Shown here piece after piece: positions 50,357 to 60,400 of a stretch of DNA of 60,602 bases; positions within the stretch are counted from its first letter, which is position 1, and each line of letters begins with the position of its first letter. The DNA is from Clostridia bacterium (GTDB lineage: Bacteria > Bacillota > Clostridia > Christensenellales > CAG-138): NCBI GenBank assembly GCA_030533005.1, contig JAUNJX010000004.1, forward strand, positions 22,841 through 83,442, given 5' to 3'. A program made the translations under genes and the position numbers. The notes under the pieces were generated by a model. That model ran no database searches, was not told the origin of the DNA, and was given only the letters and a program-made list of their open reading frames with translations.

Positions 50357-51289
50357 ATGCACATCCTCACCCTGACCCCCGGCGCGTCCATCGGCGCGGC
50401 GCTCAACGCGCTGCCGCCCGAGGGCGACGCTACGCTCCGGCTTCCCGCGGGCGTCTTTCGGGAAAAGGTCGAGCTTACCCGGCCGCACACGCGGCTTTTG
50501 GGCGTTTCGCCGGAGAAAACGCGCATCGTGTTTGGCGACTGCGCCAATGCCATCCACGCGGATGGCCAGCCCTACAATACCTTTCGCACCGCCACGCTTC
50601 GCGTGCTTGCGGACAACGTCTGCTTAGAAAACCTCTGCGTGGAAAACGACGCCGCCGATCCTGCGCGAAACGGGCAATGCGTTGCCCTTTATGTCTACGG
50701 CGACCGCTTTGCCGCCCGTAACTGCCACTTTCTTTCCACGCAGGACACGCTGTTTTGCGGCCCCCTGCCTGACGATCTGATCCTGCGCTACGATGGTTTT
50801 TTGCCCGACGCCGCACGTTACAGGGAGGGTTCCCTCTCGCAGCACTACGAGGATTGCGTGATCGCGGGCAGCGTGGATTTCATTTTCGGCTGCGCCGACG
50901 CGCTGTTCTCCCGCTGCACGCTGCGAAGCGTCTTTGACGGGCGGGACGGCGGCTTTGTCGCAGCGCCCGCGCATTCCCTCAAGCAAACGAGGGGGTTTGT
51001 CTTTGCCGATTGCGACTTTACGGGGGAGGGCGTGTCGCAAGGCTCCGTTTTTCTCGCGCGCCCCTGGCGCGATTTTGGCAAGGCTTCTTTTCTCTCCTGC
51101 TGTCTGGGTGCGCACATCGCGCCGGCGCTCTTTGATCCTTGGAACGATACCCGCCGGGATCGCACGGCGCGCTTTGGCTATTTTGATCTTGGCGGATCGC
51201 GCATCGCCCCCGTTTGTTGGGGACGCGCCCTTACCCAAGAGGAGGCGGGCGTTACGCTCTCCCGCGCGGCATATATCAACCCTTCGTGA
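50357..51289 (+). CDS. pectinesterase (CE8), cytoplasmic form
   Basis: A 310-residue parallel beta-helix enzyme that removes methyl esters from galacturonan. Conserved parts are GQCVALYV, STQDTLF (first Asp), AGSVDFIFGCADALF (second Asp) and FLARPWRDFGKA (catalytic Arg). No signal peptide, so it acts on imported oligomers. ATG 50357 has GGAGGT upstream. It is the only + strand gene in the locus, and its end overlaps the end of the ATPase gene at 51276 by 14 nt. Confidence 0.9.
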   Translation: MHILTLTPGASIGAALNALPPEGDATLRLPAGVFREKVELTRPHTRLLGVSPEKTRIVFGDCANAIHADGQPYNTFRTATLRVLADNVCLENLCVENDAADPARNGQCVALYVYGDRFAARNCHFLSTQDTLFCGPLPDDLILRYDGFLPDAARYREGSLSQHYEDCVIAGSVDFIFGCADALFSRCTLRSVFDGRDGGFVAAPAHSLKQTRGFVFADCDFTGEGVSQGSVFLARPWRDFGKASFLSCCLGAHIAPALFDPWNDTRRDRTARFGYFDLGGSRIAPVCWGRALTQEEAGVTLSRAAYINPS

Positions 51290-52376
51290 TCACCGCGCCG
51301 TCCTCCATGTTAAAGAGGAAGAAGGCGTCCTTAGGCACCATGAAGCGATATCGCTGCCCCACCGACGGCGCCTCGTAGGGGGAAAGCTTCAATATCACAT
51401 CCTGCCCGTCCACGTTCATATATACGTTCACGTTGTCGCCCAGCATTTCCGTGAGCGTCACGTCGCCCTCCATCACGGCGGCGTTCGCCGTTTGCGCGTC
51501 GGCGTAGGGCATGGCGTTTTCGGGTCTGAAGCCTAGCTCCATTTCCTCGCCCTCCCTTTGCGCCATGGCGAGCGGATACACATCCGACAGCGTCACGCGC
51601 TGCTGCCCGCCCTGCAGGCACACCGCGCCCTGCACCGCCCGGCAGGTGAGGAAATTCATGGGCGGATCGCCGATAAAGCCCGCCACAAAGCGGTTCGCAG
51701 GCGTAAAGTACAGCTCCTTGGGCGTGCCGATCTGCTGCGCCACGCCATCCTTCATCACCACGATCCGATCCGCCATGGTCATGGCTTCGGTCTGGTCATG
51801 CGTGACGTAAACGGTGGTCGCGCCGATACGGCGGTGAATTTGCGTGATCTCGGCGCGCATGGTCACGCGCTGCTTGGCGTCCAGATTGGAAAGCGGTTCG
51901 TCCATCAAAAACACCTCGACGTGGCGGATGATGGCTCTGCCCACCGCCACGCGCTGGCGCTGCCCGCCTGAAAGCTCGCGCGGCTTGCGATCAAGATACT
52001 CCGTAAGGCCAAGTATCTTCGCGGTTTTCTCCACACGGCTCTCGATGATATCCTTGCCCATGCCCTTAAGCGTCAGGCCAAAGGCCATATTGTCGTATAC
52101 GCTCATATGCGGATACAGCGCATAGGATTGGAACACCATCGCCACGCCGCGCGCGCGGGGGGATTTTTCGTTGGCAAGCTCGCCGCCGATGTACAGCTCG
52201 CCCGAGGTGATGTCCTCAAGACCCGCAAGCATGCGCAGCGTCGTGCTTTTCCCGCAGCCGGAGGGGCCAACGAACACGATGAATTCGCCCTTCTCGATCT
52301 GCATGGAAAAGTCGTGCACGGCATGAAAGCCGTTTGGGTACACCTTATTGATGCCGACAAGCTGTATGTGCGCCAT
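51276..52376 (-). CDS. MsmK/UgpC-type ABC transporter ATPase, second
   Basis: A 366-residue ATPase with Walker A GPSGCGKST, signature LSGGQRQRVA, Walker B VFLMDEPLSNLD, the switch His in YVTHDQTEA and a MalK-like C-terminal domain. It resembles the ATPase at 43382 but is more like the usual multi-purpose MsmK. It lies in the kduI transcript, away from permeases, and could serve several importers. Confidence 0.93.
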   Translation of the reverse strand: MAHIQLVGINKVYPNGFHAVHDFSMQIEKGEFIVFVGPSGCGKSTTLRMLAGLEDITSGELYIGGELANEKSPRARGVAMVFQSYALYPHMSVYDNMAFGLTLKGMGKDIIESRVEKTAKILGLTEYLDRKPRELSGGQRQRVAVGRAIIRHVEVFLMDEPLSNLDAKQRVTMRAEITQIHRRIGATTVYVTHDQTEAMTMADRIVVMKDGVAQQIGTPKELYFTPANRFVAGFIGDPPMNFLTCRAVQGAVCLQGGQQRVTLSDVYPLAMAQREGEEMELGFRPENAMPYADAQTANAAVMEGDVTLTEMLGDNVNVYMNVDGQDVILKLSPYEAPSVGQRYRFMVPKDAFFLFNMEDGAVITKG

Positions 52377-52397
52377 TTTCCGCTCCTTCGATCCCGC

Positions 52398-53234
52398 TTA
52401 CTTAAGCTCCGCGATCCCGATATTGTCCATGTCCGTAAAGGTCTTGTTCTCGCCGCACATGCCCCAAATGAAGGTATAATTGCGCGTGCCCACGCCCGCG
52501 TGGATGGACCAGCTGGGGGATATGACCGCCTGCTCGTTGTGCATCACGATATGGCGCGTTTCCTCCTTGGTGCCCATCATGTGGAACACCGCGTCGTCCG
52601 GCTGCATGTCAAAATAGAGATACACCTCCATGCGCCGCTCGTGCGTGTGACAGGGCATGGTGTTCCACACGCTGCCGGGCTCAAGCACCGTCATGCCCAT
52701 CGCAAGCTGACAGCTTTCGCATACGGCGGGGTGCACATATTGATGGATGGTGCGCTTATTGACGTTGAGCGCATCGCCCAGCGGCACGTTGGTCGCGTCG
52801 TTGATGCCGATGATCTTGGTGGGATAGGTGTGATGCGCGGGGCAGGAATTGATGTAGAATTTCGCGGGGTTTTTGGGGTCGTTCGAGCGAAACGCCACCT
52901 GCTCAACCCCCATGCCCGCGTACAGCCCTTCGTGATGGCGGATGGGATACGCTACGCCGTCCAGCACCACCTCGCCGTCGCCGCCGATGTTGATGACGCC
53001 CATTTCCCGCCTTTGCAGGAAATAATCCGCCGCAAGCTCCTTGGCGCCCGTCAGCGCAAGCTCGCCGTTGCAGGGCATCGCGCCGCCCGCGATGATGCGA
53101 TCCTGATGGGAGTAGGTAAGCAATACCTCGTCCGGCGCAAACACCCGCGGGATCAGATAATGCTCACGAAGCAATGCGGTATCATAGCCTTTGGAATCCA
53201 TGGGATGATTTGCGTAGCGTACGTCCAGTTTCAT
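52398..53234 (-). CDS. kduI: 5-dehydro-4-deoxy-D-glucuronate isomerase
   Basis: A 278-residue cupin-type isomerase that turns 5-keto-4-deoxyuronate, the product of unsaturated uronyl hydrolysis, into 3-deoxy-glycero-hexodiulosonate. Family markers: RYANHPMDSKGYDT at the N-terminus, MPCHTHERRMEVYLYFD with metal His and Glu, and PSWSIHAGVGTRNYTFIWGM. Length equals that of well-known KduI proteins. ATG 53234 overlaps the epimerase stop. The next step is catalysed by KduD at 54259. Confidence 0.96.
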   Translation of the reverse strand: MKLDVRYANHPMDSKGYDTALLREHYLIPRVFAPDEVLLTYSHQDRIIAGGAMPCNGELALTGAKELAADYFLQRREMGVINIGGDGEVVLDGVAYPIRHHEGLYAGMGVEQVAFRSNDPKNPAKFYINSCPAHHTYPTKIIGINDATNVPLGDALNVNKRTIHQYVHPAVCESCQLAMGMTVLEPGSVWNTMPCHTHERRMEVYLYFDMQPDDAVFHMMGTKEETRHIVMHNEQAVISPSWSIHAGVGTRNYTFIWGMCGENKTFTDMDNIGIAELK

Positions 53235-54076
53235 AGTGTTGCTTCTCTCCATTTCTTGCGTATATAGGCAGCGCCATACGGGATGTCCCCGCCGGTCGTT
53301 CCTTCCATGATGAGCGTGGCGCTTTCGTTATGCTTGCGGATGGCGCCAAAGATACGGTTATAATCCAATTCTCCCCTGCCAAGCGGTACCTGCCGGAATG
53401 TTCCGTTTTCAAAGACGCAGTCCTTAAGGTGAAAGCAGCATATCCTGCTGCCGAAGGTTTCAAGCCCCTCGCAGAGGATATCGTAGTAATCGCGGCAGTT
53501 CCTTTGGTCAAGATAGTTATAAAGATCAAATATGATGCGCAGATTCTCACAGCCGATGCGCTCATACGCCCTTTGCAGCGTCGCAACGTTCCAGCAAACG
53601 TGACCCGCCGCCCCCTCGATGCCCACGAACGCGCCGTACTGCGCGGCCGTTTTGCAAAGCGAAGCGAAGCGCTCGACCACCAGCGACAGGGACGCTTCCG
53701 TGCGGTTTTGCGGGTGATACACCCAAGGCTCGTCGCTGCAGGAGCCCGTTTCCGACCCGACGATGCCGCAGCCCAGCGCCGCGCCGCAGCGAAGATAATC
53801 CGCGAAGATCGCCATGCCGTCCTGCACCTTTGCGGGATCGCTGTGCACGGGGTTAAAATATGCGCCCAGGAGCACCACGGATACCTTGGCTTTCGCAAGC
53901 GCGCCGCCGATGCGCGCGGCCAGCGCCTCGTTCATGCCGCCCGGCGCATGGGGAACATCCGCGAAGCTTTTATAGCAGACAAGCTGCACGCCATCCGCGC
54001 CGCTGTTCCCAAGTGCGCGGATCAGAGCCTCCTCGCCCTTGACAGATAGGTCATGTGCCCTTATGGAGAGCCGCAT
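53231..54076 (-). CDS. sugar-phosphate isomerase/epimerase-like TIM-barrel protein
   Basis: A 281-residue AP-endonuclease-type TIM barrel. Metal-ligand segments typical of the family are visible: GSETGSC, FVGIEGAAGHVC, IIFDLYNYLD and CCFHLKDC, with VPLGRGELDY and LIMEGTTGG near the end. It probably isomerises or epimerises a sugar acid in pectin catabolism. GAGGA precedes ATG 54076. A promoter and one copy of the shared 14-nt motif lie upstream. Confidence 0.85.
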   Translation of the reverse strand: MRLSIRAHDLSVKGEEALIRALGNSGADGVQLVCYKSFADVPHAPGGMNEALAARIGGALAKAKVSVVLLGAYFNPVHSDPAKVQDGMAIFADYLRCGAALGCGIVGSETGSCSDEPWVYHPQNRTEASLSLVVERFASLCKTAAQYGAFVGIEGAAGHVCWNVATLQRAYERIGCENLRIIFDLYNYLDQRNCRDYYDILCEGLETFGSRICCFHLKDCVFENGTFRQVPLGRGELDYNRIFGAIRKHNESATLIMEGTTGGDIPYGAAYIRKKWREATL

Positions 54077-54214
54077 GCGTCCTCATCCTCGTTTCTGTTG
54101 TCGTGTTGCTTCCTTCCGGCTCTCCGGCCGCGCGGCGATGTGGTATGGGAAAGGCTTTTGCGCGCCGGCGGGCAGGCGCCCTTGTTTACCCACATCTTAT
54201 TGCGTTGCGCATGC

Positions 54215-54243
54215 ATTGTACATGCATAATTCGATACGATTTA
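54215..54243 (-). promoter_or_regulatory. promoter of the epimerase-kduI-ATPase unit
   Basis: On the minus strand: weak TAAATC, 17-nt spacer, TACAAT. The poor -35 and an adjacent motif suggest dependence on an activator. Confidence 0.5.
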
Positions 54244-54246
54244 TGT

Positions 54247-54260
54247 ACGATTCGGATATC
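54247..54260 (-). promoter_or_regulatory. putative AraC-binding motif, copy a
   Basis: GATATCCGAATCGT on the minus strand, followed by one base and CATAAAT. It is directly upstream of a weak promoter and overlaps the kduD stop. Confidence 0.6.
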
Positions 54261-55017
54261 AGCGCGCCAGCCACCCGCCGTCCACGGCCAGCGTGAAGCC
54301 GTTGACATAGTCCGAAGCGGCGGAGGCGAGGAACACGGCGGCGCCCATGAGATCCTCCTGCGTGCCCCATCTTCCCGCCGGAATGCGGGCAAGTATGTCC
54401 GCGCTGCGCGCGGCGTCGCCGCGAAGCGCCTCCGTGTTGTTGGTCACCATGTAGCCCGGCGCGATGGCGTTGACATTGATACCGTACTTTGCCCATTCGT
54501 TGGCAAGCGCCATGGTCAGACCCTTTACGCCGCTTTTGCTGGCGGTGTAGCTGGGCACGCGGATGCCGCCCTGATAGGAAAGCATGCTGGCGATGTTGAT
54601 GATCTTTCCGCCGCTTTTCTGCGCCACAAACGCGCGCGCCGCCGCCTGCGAAAGAAAGAACACGGTTTTAAGGTTGACGTTGAGCACGTCGTCCCAGTTC
54701 TCCTCGCAAAAATCGATGGCGTCCTCCCTGCGGATAAGCCCGGCGTTGTTGACGAGGATATCGATGCGGCCGAAGCGCTCCTTCGCGGCCGCGACAATGC
54801 GCTCCACCGGCTCGATGGAGCCTAGATCCTCCACGATGTAGGAAAAGCTCTCCGCGCCGATGCGCGCCTGCGTTTCCTCGCTGGGTCTGCGGCCCACGCC
54901 CAGCACCTTGGCGCCCGCCTCAGCGAGCGCAATGCTCACGCCCTGCCCAAGACCCGTGTTGCTGCCGGTGACGATGGCGGTCTTGCCCGCCAGAGAAAAG
55001 GAATCCAAAATATTCAT
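54259..55017 (-). CDS. kduD: 2-dehydro-3-deoxy-D-gluconate 5-dehydrogenase
   Basis: A 252-residue SDR enzyme that reduces the KduI product to 2-keto-3-deoxygluconate with NAD(P)H. TGSNTGLGQG is the nucleotide loop, LVNNAGL follows near residue 90, YTASKSG holds the catalytic Tyr and Lys, and APGYMVTNNTEALR is typical of KduD. GGAGCG precedes the ATG. It is a separate unit, with one motif copy in its promoter region. Confidence 0.95.
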   Translation of the reverse strand: MNILDSFSLAGKTAIVTGSNTGLGQGVSIALAEAGAKVLGVGRRPSEETQARIGAESFSYIVEDLGSIEPVERIVAAAKERFGRIDILVNNAGLIRREDAIDFCEENWDDVLNVNLKTVFFLSQAAARAFVAQKSGGKIINIASMLSYQGGIRVPSYTASKSGVKGLTMALANEWAKYGINVNAIAPGYMVTNNTEALRGDAARSADILARIPAGRWGTQEDLMGAAVFLASAASDYVNGFTLAVDGGWLAR

Positions 55018-55053
55018 GTGTATGCGCTCCTTTTTGCATAGTATTACAGCATA

Positions 55054-55067
55054 ACGATTCGGATATA
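55054..55067 (-). promoter_or_regulatory. putative AraC-binding motif, copy b
   Basis: ACGATTCGGATATA on the plus strand; on the minus strand it reads ATATCCGAATCGT ahead of kduD. It has the same orientation as copy a. Confidence 0.6.
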
Positions 55068-55080
55068 GAACCCGACAAAA

Positions 55081-55830
55081 TTACTCCTCCGCCAGCTGCG
55101 CCTTATTGAACGCCGTGGGGGAGAGGCCAAAGGTTTTTTTGAACACGCGCGTGAAGTAGAGCGGCTCTGCAAAGCCGCACAGCTCCGCGACCTCGGCGAT
55201 GAGGTATTCGCCCCGTATGACAGAAAGCATGGTTTTCGCCTTTTTCATGCGCATGGCCGTGAGATACTCGTGCGGCGTTGCGCCGATCTCCTTTTTGAAG
55301 GTCTTGCGCACATAGTCGTAGTTGAGCGGGATCGCGTGCAGGGTATCCTCCAGGGAATAGTCCGCGTCGGAAAAATTGCGCAGGATATCGTTGCGGATAT
55401 GCTCCACCACCTCCGAATAGCTCGTCTGGCTCAAAAACGTGATGATATAGCTTGCGATGACCTCGCCCAAGGCGGAGAGGATCAGCTCCTTGCGCTGGAT
55501 ATCCGAATCGAAGTAATAAAACGCCTCCGAAAAGAAGGTGAGCAGGTGCTTTTCCTTATCGTCGCTCACCTTTACGGCCGTCCGGTACGGAAACGTCGCG
55601 TCGCGCAGGCGCATGTGGAGATTGGTAAAGCCCAGCACGCTTTGGTTGGAATGCTGTATGCCCGCAGGGATCACGACGGTCTCCCCCTCGGTATATTGCA
55701 GCCTGCTGCCGTTTTCAAACACCACCTCGCCCGTGCCGCTGGTGCAGTAAATGGTCTCCCATTCGGTATGCGCATGCGGCTGCACGGCATGCGTCGTGGG
55801 GTGCTTGCCAACAAATACGGGTTCGTTCAT
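55081..55830 (-). CDS. AraC-family regulator of pectin genes
   Basis: A 249-residue regulator. An N-terminal cupin domain (VQPHAHTEWETIYCTSGTGEV, then VVIPAGIQHSNQ) would bind a sugar-acid inducer. Two C-terminal helix-turn-helix parts follow: YSLEDTLHAIPLNYDYVRKTF and YLIAEVAELCGFAEPLYFTRVFKK. The start overlaps the GH4 stop (ATGA). It probably controls the surrounding genes through the repeated 14-nt motif. Confidence 0.92.
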   Translation of the reverse strand: MNEPVFVGKHPTTHAVQPHAHTEWETIYCTSGTGEVVFENGSRLQYTEGETVVIPAGIQHSNQSVLGFTNLHMRLRDATFPYRTAVKVSDDKEKHLLTFFSEAFYYFDSDIQRKELILSALGEVIASYIITFLSQTSYSEVVEHIRNDILRNFSDADYSLEDTLHAIPLNYDYVRKTFKKEIGATPHEYLTAMRMKKAKTMLSVIRGEYLIAEVAELCGFAEPLYFTRVFKKTFGLSPTAFNKAQLAEE

Positions 55831-57233
55831 GCTTCCTCCTGCCAGTTACCCTTCCAGTCCGTCAAATACGCCGCCGTATCGCGGCACATCTTCGCAAACA
55901 GGCGTTCGCCGTCTGCAAGCGCAAGCCCCGCGCAGAGCGGCTGATTCATAAACACCTGAAACGCCAGCGCCTCATCCCGGCGCAGGCAGGCGTCCAAGAG
56001 GGCGTTGTTGTTATGCGCGCTGCGCTGCACCAGCGCGTCCACGCCCGCGGGCAGCGGCTTTGCCGCAACGGGGCAAAGGCTGTCCGACGCGAACAGGCAG
56101 TTGGTCTCCACCACCGTGCCAAGCGGCAGCGTGGGCGTCTGCCCCACGTTGGGCAGATTCACATTGGTCAGCAGCTTTTCGCCGCCCAGAAGCGCCATGA
56201 GCATGCGCATCAGCTCCTCGTCGGAGCGCGTGAGCGCGATGGGCTTTTTCCCCCAAGCCAAAGCCTCGCCTTCCTCGATCAGCGCCCGCTGCTGTTTGAC
56301 GCGGAAGTCCACCGGCGTGCGGTAAAAGCCCCAGCTTGCGAAGGGTTCCGGGTCGGACAAATACCAGCCGCGATCCAAAAACTCCACCAGATGCCGATCC
56401 CCCGCAGCGCCCAGCGCGCCAAAGCGGCGAAACAGGTCCATCTTGACGCGGTTGCCGCACTGGAAGTAATCCCCCTTCCGGTGCAGCATGGGGTCGGCGG
56501 GGTCGCTTGCGCAGTAGCCCGAAGCAAAGTATTTTTCCATGAAGGCGGGAAGCATCGAAAGCACGTCCTGTTCTTGATAGCGCGCGCTCGTGATCCATGT
56601 GAAATGATTGAGCCCGCATACCTCCGTCTGCAACGCCTGCCGCGCGATCAGGGGCTCCCCCGTCGTTTCGTGATGCACGGCGCAAAGAAAATCCTGCGCG
56701 TGGAACACCTCATGGCAGCAGCCAAACGCCTTGATCTTGGGGTATACAGCGTATAACGCCCCCGTGCAGACGCTCATGGGATTGGTGAGGTTCAATACCC
56801 ACGCCCGCGGGCAGCAGCGTTCGATGGCGCGCGCAAAGCCCTCGTACAAGGGCACGGTGCGCATGGCGCGCAAAACGCCGCCCGGCCCCGCCGTATCGCC
56901 CACGGTCTGATAGATGCCGTACGCCTCCGGCGCGTGCACGTCGCTTTGCATCTCGCTAAACGTCCCCGGCAGTATGGAGATCACCACCACGTCCGCGCCG
57001 CGCAGCGTTTCCTCCAGCGTAGCGCCCACGCTGTAGGAAAATCCGCTCACACAGGCGGGATCCTCCGCGATGCGCGTACCGATGCGGCAATTGCGTTCCG
57101 CCGCCGCGACATCCGTATCGTACAGCATGACCTGACCGGATAGTCCGTCCGTCAAGGCCAGATCGTTCATAAATATGCGCGCCCATTGTTTGGAGCCGCC
57201 GCCGATGTAGGCAAGCTTGATATTCCGTTTCAT
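55827..57233 (-). CDS. GH4-family alpha-galacturonidase
   Basis: A 468-residue NAD- and metal-dependent glycosidase. The N-terminal LAYIGGGSKQWAR is the nucleotide loop with the Ser/Trp variant found in LplD-type alpha-galacturonidases. NLTNPMSVC, GCCHEVFHAQ (metal Cys and His) and GLNHFTWI follow. It releases galacturonate from oligogalacturonides. It heads a two-gene unit with AraC. The start at 57233 is ATG. Confidence 0.9.
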   Translation of the reverse strand: MKRNIKLAYIGGGSKQWARIFMNDLALTDGLSGQVMLYDTDVAAAERNCRIGTRIAEDPACVSGFSYSVGATLEETLRGADVVVISILPGTFSEMQSDVHAPEAYGIYQTVGDTAGPGGVLRAMRTVPLYEGFARAIERCCPRAWVLNLTNPMSVCTGALYAVYPKIKAFGCCHEVFHAQDFLCAVHHETTGEPLIARQALQTEVCGLNHFTWITSARYQEQDVLSMLPAFMEKYFASGYCASDPADPMLHRKGDYFQCGNRVKMDLFRRFGALGAAGDRHLVEFLDRGWYLSDPEPFASWGFYRTPVDFRVKQQRALIEEGEALAWGKKPIALTRSDEELMRMLMALLGGEKLLTNVNLPNVGQTPTLPLGTVVETNCLFASDSLCPVAAKPLPAGVDALVQRSAHNNNALLDACLRRDEALAFQVFMNQPLCAGLALADGERLFAKMCRDTAAYLTDWKGNWQEEA

Positions 57234-57306
57234 AAATGATCGTTTCCTCTATACGTTCGCTTGTTTGCCAATTCCGTGCAGACCGCACGTTCAACATGAT
57301 GCTTCA

Positions 57307-57335
57307 TATATAGCACAATCGACCGATAAGCGCAA
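57307..57335 (-). promoter_or_regulatory. promoter of the GH4-araC unit
   Basis: On the minus strand: TTGCGC, 17-nt spacer, TATATA. A motif copy lies 5 nt upstream of the -35, the classical place for an AraC activator. Confidence 0.65.
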
Positions 57336-57339
57336 CCGT

Positions 57340-57353
57340 GATATCCGAATCGT
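57340..57353 (+). promoter_or_regulatory. putative AraC-binding motif, copy c
   Basis: GATATCCGAATCGT on the plus strand, again followed by one base and CATAAAT. Its orientation is opposite to copies a and b relative to transcription. Confidence 0.6.
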
Positions 57354-57486
57354 CCATAAATTTATCCTGATTGTTCAGGTTGGAAGCACGGCGATGGGTA
57401 TAGCAAAAGCCCGCGGGCGCGCCGTCATTCGACAGGCGACGCGCACCGCAGGCTCATGTTGGGTTCGATCGGTTGACGGGGTCGGC

Positions 57487-60400
57487 TTACGCGGCTTCTT
57501 TAAGCTCTGTAATCTCCTCCACCGTGCCGTCGGGATAGACGAGCACGTCAAAGAGGTCTTTGTCCTCAAGCAGCGCGCTTTCGGTGCCGGAGCAGGAGCG
57601 CACGCCGTTTTGCTGCATGCTCTCCCAAACCTCCGCCGTGGCGATGACGTCCGCCGCCGTGGTGGCCTTGGCGTCCTTCATCCATTGCAGGCGGGTTTCC
57701 TCCGATACGCCCGTAAGCTTATCCGTCATGGCGCGGATCGCGCCGCTAAGCAGGCCTGCCGGGCGGGACAGGGAGGTGTAGCCGCCGATCAGGTAGCTAT
57801 CCACCATCTCCTGGGTGACCGTTCCTTCGCGCAGATATGCGGGGAGGGCTGCAAAGATGTCGTATGTGCCCGCGAGGTTGGGGTCGCGGTAGGTGTAGAG
57901 GATGGAAGCGGTATGCCCCAGCGACGCGTACGCGCCGTACGCGCCCAAGGCGTTTCTTAGCTGCGGCAGCATGTAGTCGTCGTCGATAAGGGAAGTGATG
58001 ATATTGTCCTTTCCCGTGTAGCCGTCATAGGCGGAGAGCAGGACGTTCATATGCACGGTGGAATTGTTGACGACGCCCTCGTTCCGCTTGGGGATGCGCA
58101 GCGAAGCATAATCGGCCTTTTCGCGCGTCGCGTTGCCCATGCCCGCAAGGATGTCCGTGATCTGCGCCCGGTAGGCGGCGATGGCGTCCGCACTGCCCGC
58201 GCAAAGCACGGTCGCGCCCGCCCTGTTAAGAAGCAGGGCTCTAGCTGCCTCCAGCCTTTGGGTGAGCGCTTCGGGATCGTTGGCCGCAAGCGCGATCATC
58301 TCCTGCTCATACGCGTAGAAGGCATAGTCGGTAACATAGGTCGTGTAGGCCGCGTAATCGTTGAACATGGCGGCCAAACGGTTCAGCTGCACATTCAGCA
58401 CATTGTCGTCCAAGCCCGTTACAAAGTCCGAGCTCCAGCGGGTCAGCAGGTTTTGGATGGTCTGTGTATCGGATAGATTCGTTTGGGTCAAAAGCTCGTT
58501 GAGCAGCGCCGTCGAAGCCTGCGCGTTCTCGCCCAGACCCAGCCAGGAAAGACTGGCCGCATAGTACCCGTCGGCGTCCTTATAGCCCGCCGACGCGTCC
58601 AGCTTCGCGGAAAAGCTGCTTAAGTACCGGGTCATCAGCGTGGAAAGCTCCTCCTTGCTATGGCTTTCCGTATCCAGCTCGCCCAGCAAGTACAGATAAA
58701 GCTGCACATCCTGCAATTGCTCGACGGGAATGGTGCTGCCGTCGAGCAGGACGGTGCCGGAGAACACGTCGCTTACGTCCGCAACGACGCTCATATAGCG
58801 CACGCCGTCCGCCGTCTCGTCGGTCACGTCATAGTGGCGCAGCTCCTCGGGCAGATCGGCTACCTCCATGTTGGCAAGCCGGGAAACGACCTCGTCCGAA
58901 GCGCCCGCGTTGCCCCATGCGATAAACTCGTTGGAGCTTTGCACAAGCGCGTCGATCTCGCTTTGGGACATGGCGGCCTTCTTTTCTTCCAGCTCCTTAG
59001 ACAGCGCCGCCTCGTTCTTCTCCGCAAGACCCGCGACCGGCTTTGTCACGCTCACGGCGCGGTGTAGATTTTCCGTGATGTATTGCGCGATCAGGCTTTG
59101 GGCGCTCTCCACGTTCATTTCGTCGAGCACCTTCTCATAGGTGGGATAGAAATACACGGTGTCAAAATACACCCATGCAAGCGCGATGTTCAAGCTCGCG
59201 TCCACGCCAAGGTCCGTATCCTCCGTCGTGGTCAAAAGCGACAGCTTGTTGATGGCCAGCACGGACTCCAGCGCATCCTTGCTCACGCCCTCCGCGGCGA
59301 GCGTCTTGAGCCCTTCCTCCACGGCGGAAACGAACGCGTCCCGATCCTCCGGGTCAACGCCCTTGGCGGTTATGGCAAGGTAAGGCGCGGAGGGGCTGTC
59401 AAAGTCCACTTTGCCGCTGATCTGCGCCTCGGGAAGCTTTTCGCGTATGGAGCGCATAACGGGCGAGGATTCCTGCGTCAGCACGTTTACAAGCACCAGC
59501 ATGGAGATGGTGTCGTAAAGATCCGCGTCGTTGAGCGCAAAGCTGTAATAGATCTCGGAGGCGTTTTCGGTGGGCGCGTTCTGCTCCACGGCGACCTCGT
59601 ATTCGGCGTACTGGGTCTCGGTGAGGGGTTCGACCTTGCCGAAATCCACTTCGATCTCCTTTTTATCAAAGGCGGAGAGATATTCGCCGTCGATAAATTC
59701 CAATACATGCGCGATATCCATATCGCCATAGAGGGTGATCAGCGCGTTGGAGGGATGATAATACGCGTCGTGGAATTCGACGAGCTCCTCGTAGGAAAGC
59801 GTGCGGATATGCTCCGGAATACCGCCGCTATCGTGGGCGGTGGTGCTGCCCGCGTAAAGCGTCGCCATATTGTTGTCCATCGCAAGCATGGGAAGCGTCA
59901 GAGCGCCCTGCATCTCGCTGTACACCGTGCCCGCGATGTTCATATCCGCGTCCGCGCTCGTCAGTTCATACCGCCACGCCTCACGCTGCGCAAGCTTGGG
60001 CTCGGTGTAGAGAAGCGGCTCGAACACGCCCGAAAGGTAATAATCCATCATGGTCATGAGCTGCGCCTCGGACAGCGACGCCACGGGGTAGGTCGTCATG
60101 CCGTGAAAGGTCAGCGCGTTGACGAAGGTGTTGTAGGTCTGGTAGATGAAGGGGAAGAACAGGTTGGCGTCCTGGTATTTCTGGGAGCCGCATATGGTGA
60201 TATGCTCAAAAACATGCGGCTTGCCCTTGTCGTCCAGCGCCGGCGTGCGGAATGCGATATCGAAGGAACGGTTGGTATCCTCATTTGCAAGGTACAGCAG
60301 CTTCGCGCCGGACTTTTCGTGCTCGAAGAACACGCCCGTCGCGCTCAAAGCCTTCATCGGCACGATATCCAATACGGTAAAGCCGGAAAGCACGTCGCCC

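Noticed and set aside
54211-54230. ATGCAT repeats as an AraC site
   Set aside because: Not found at the other two promoters; the shared ACGATTCGGATAT motif is a better candidate.
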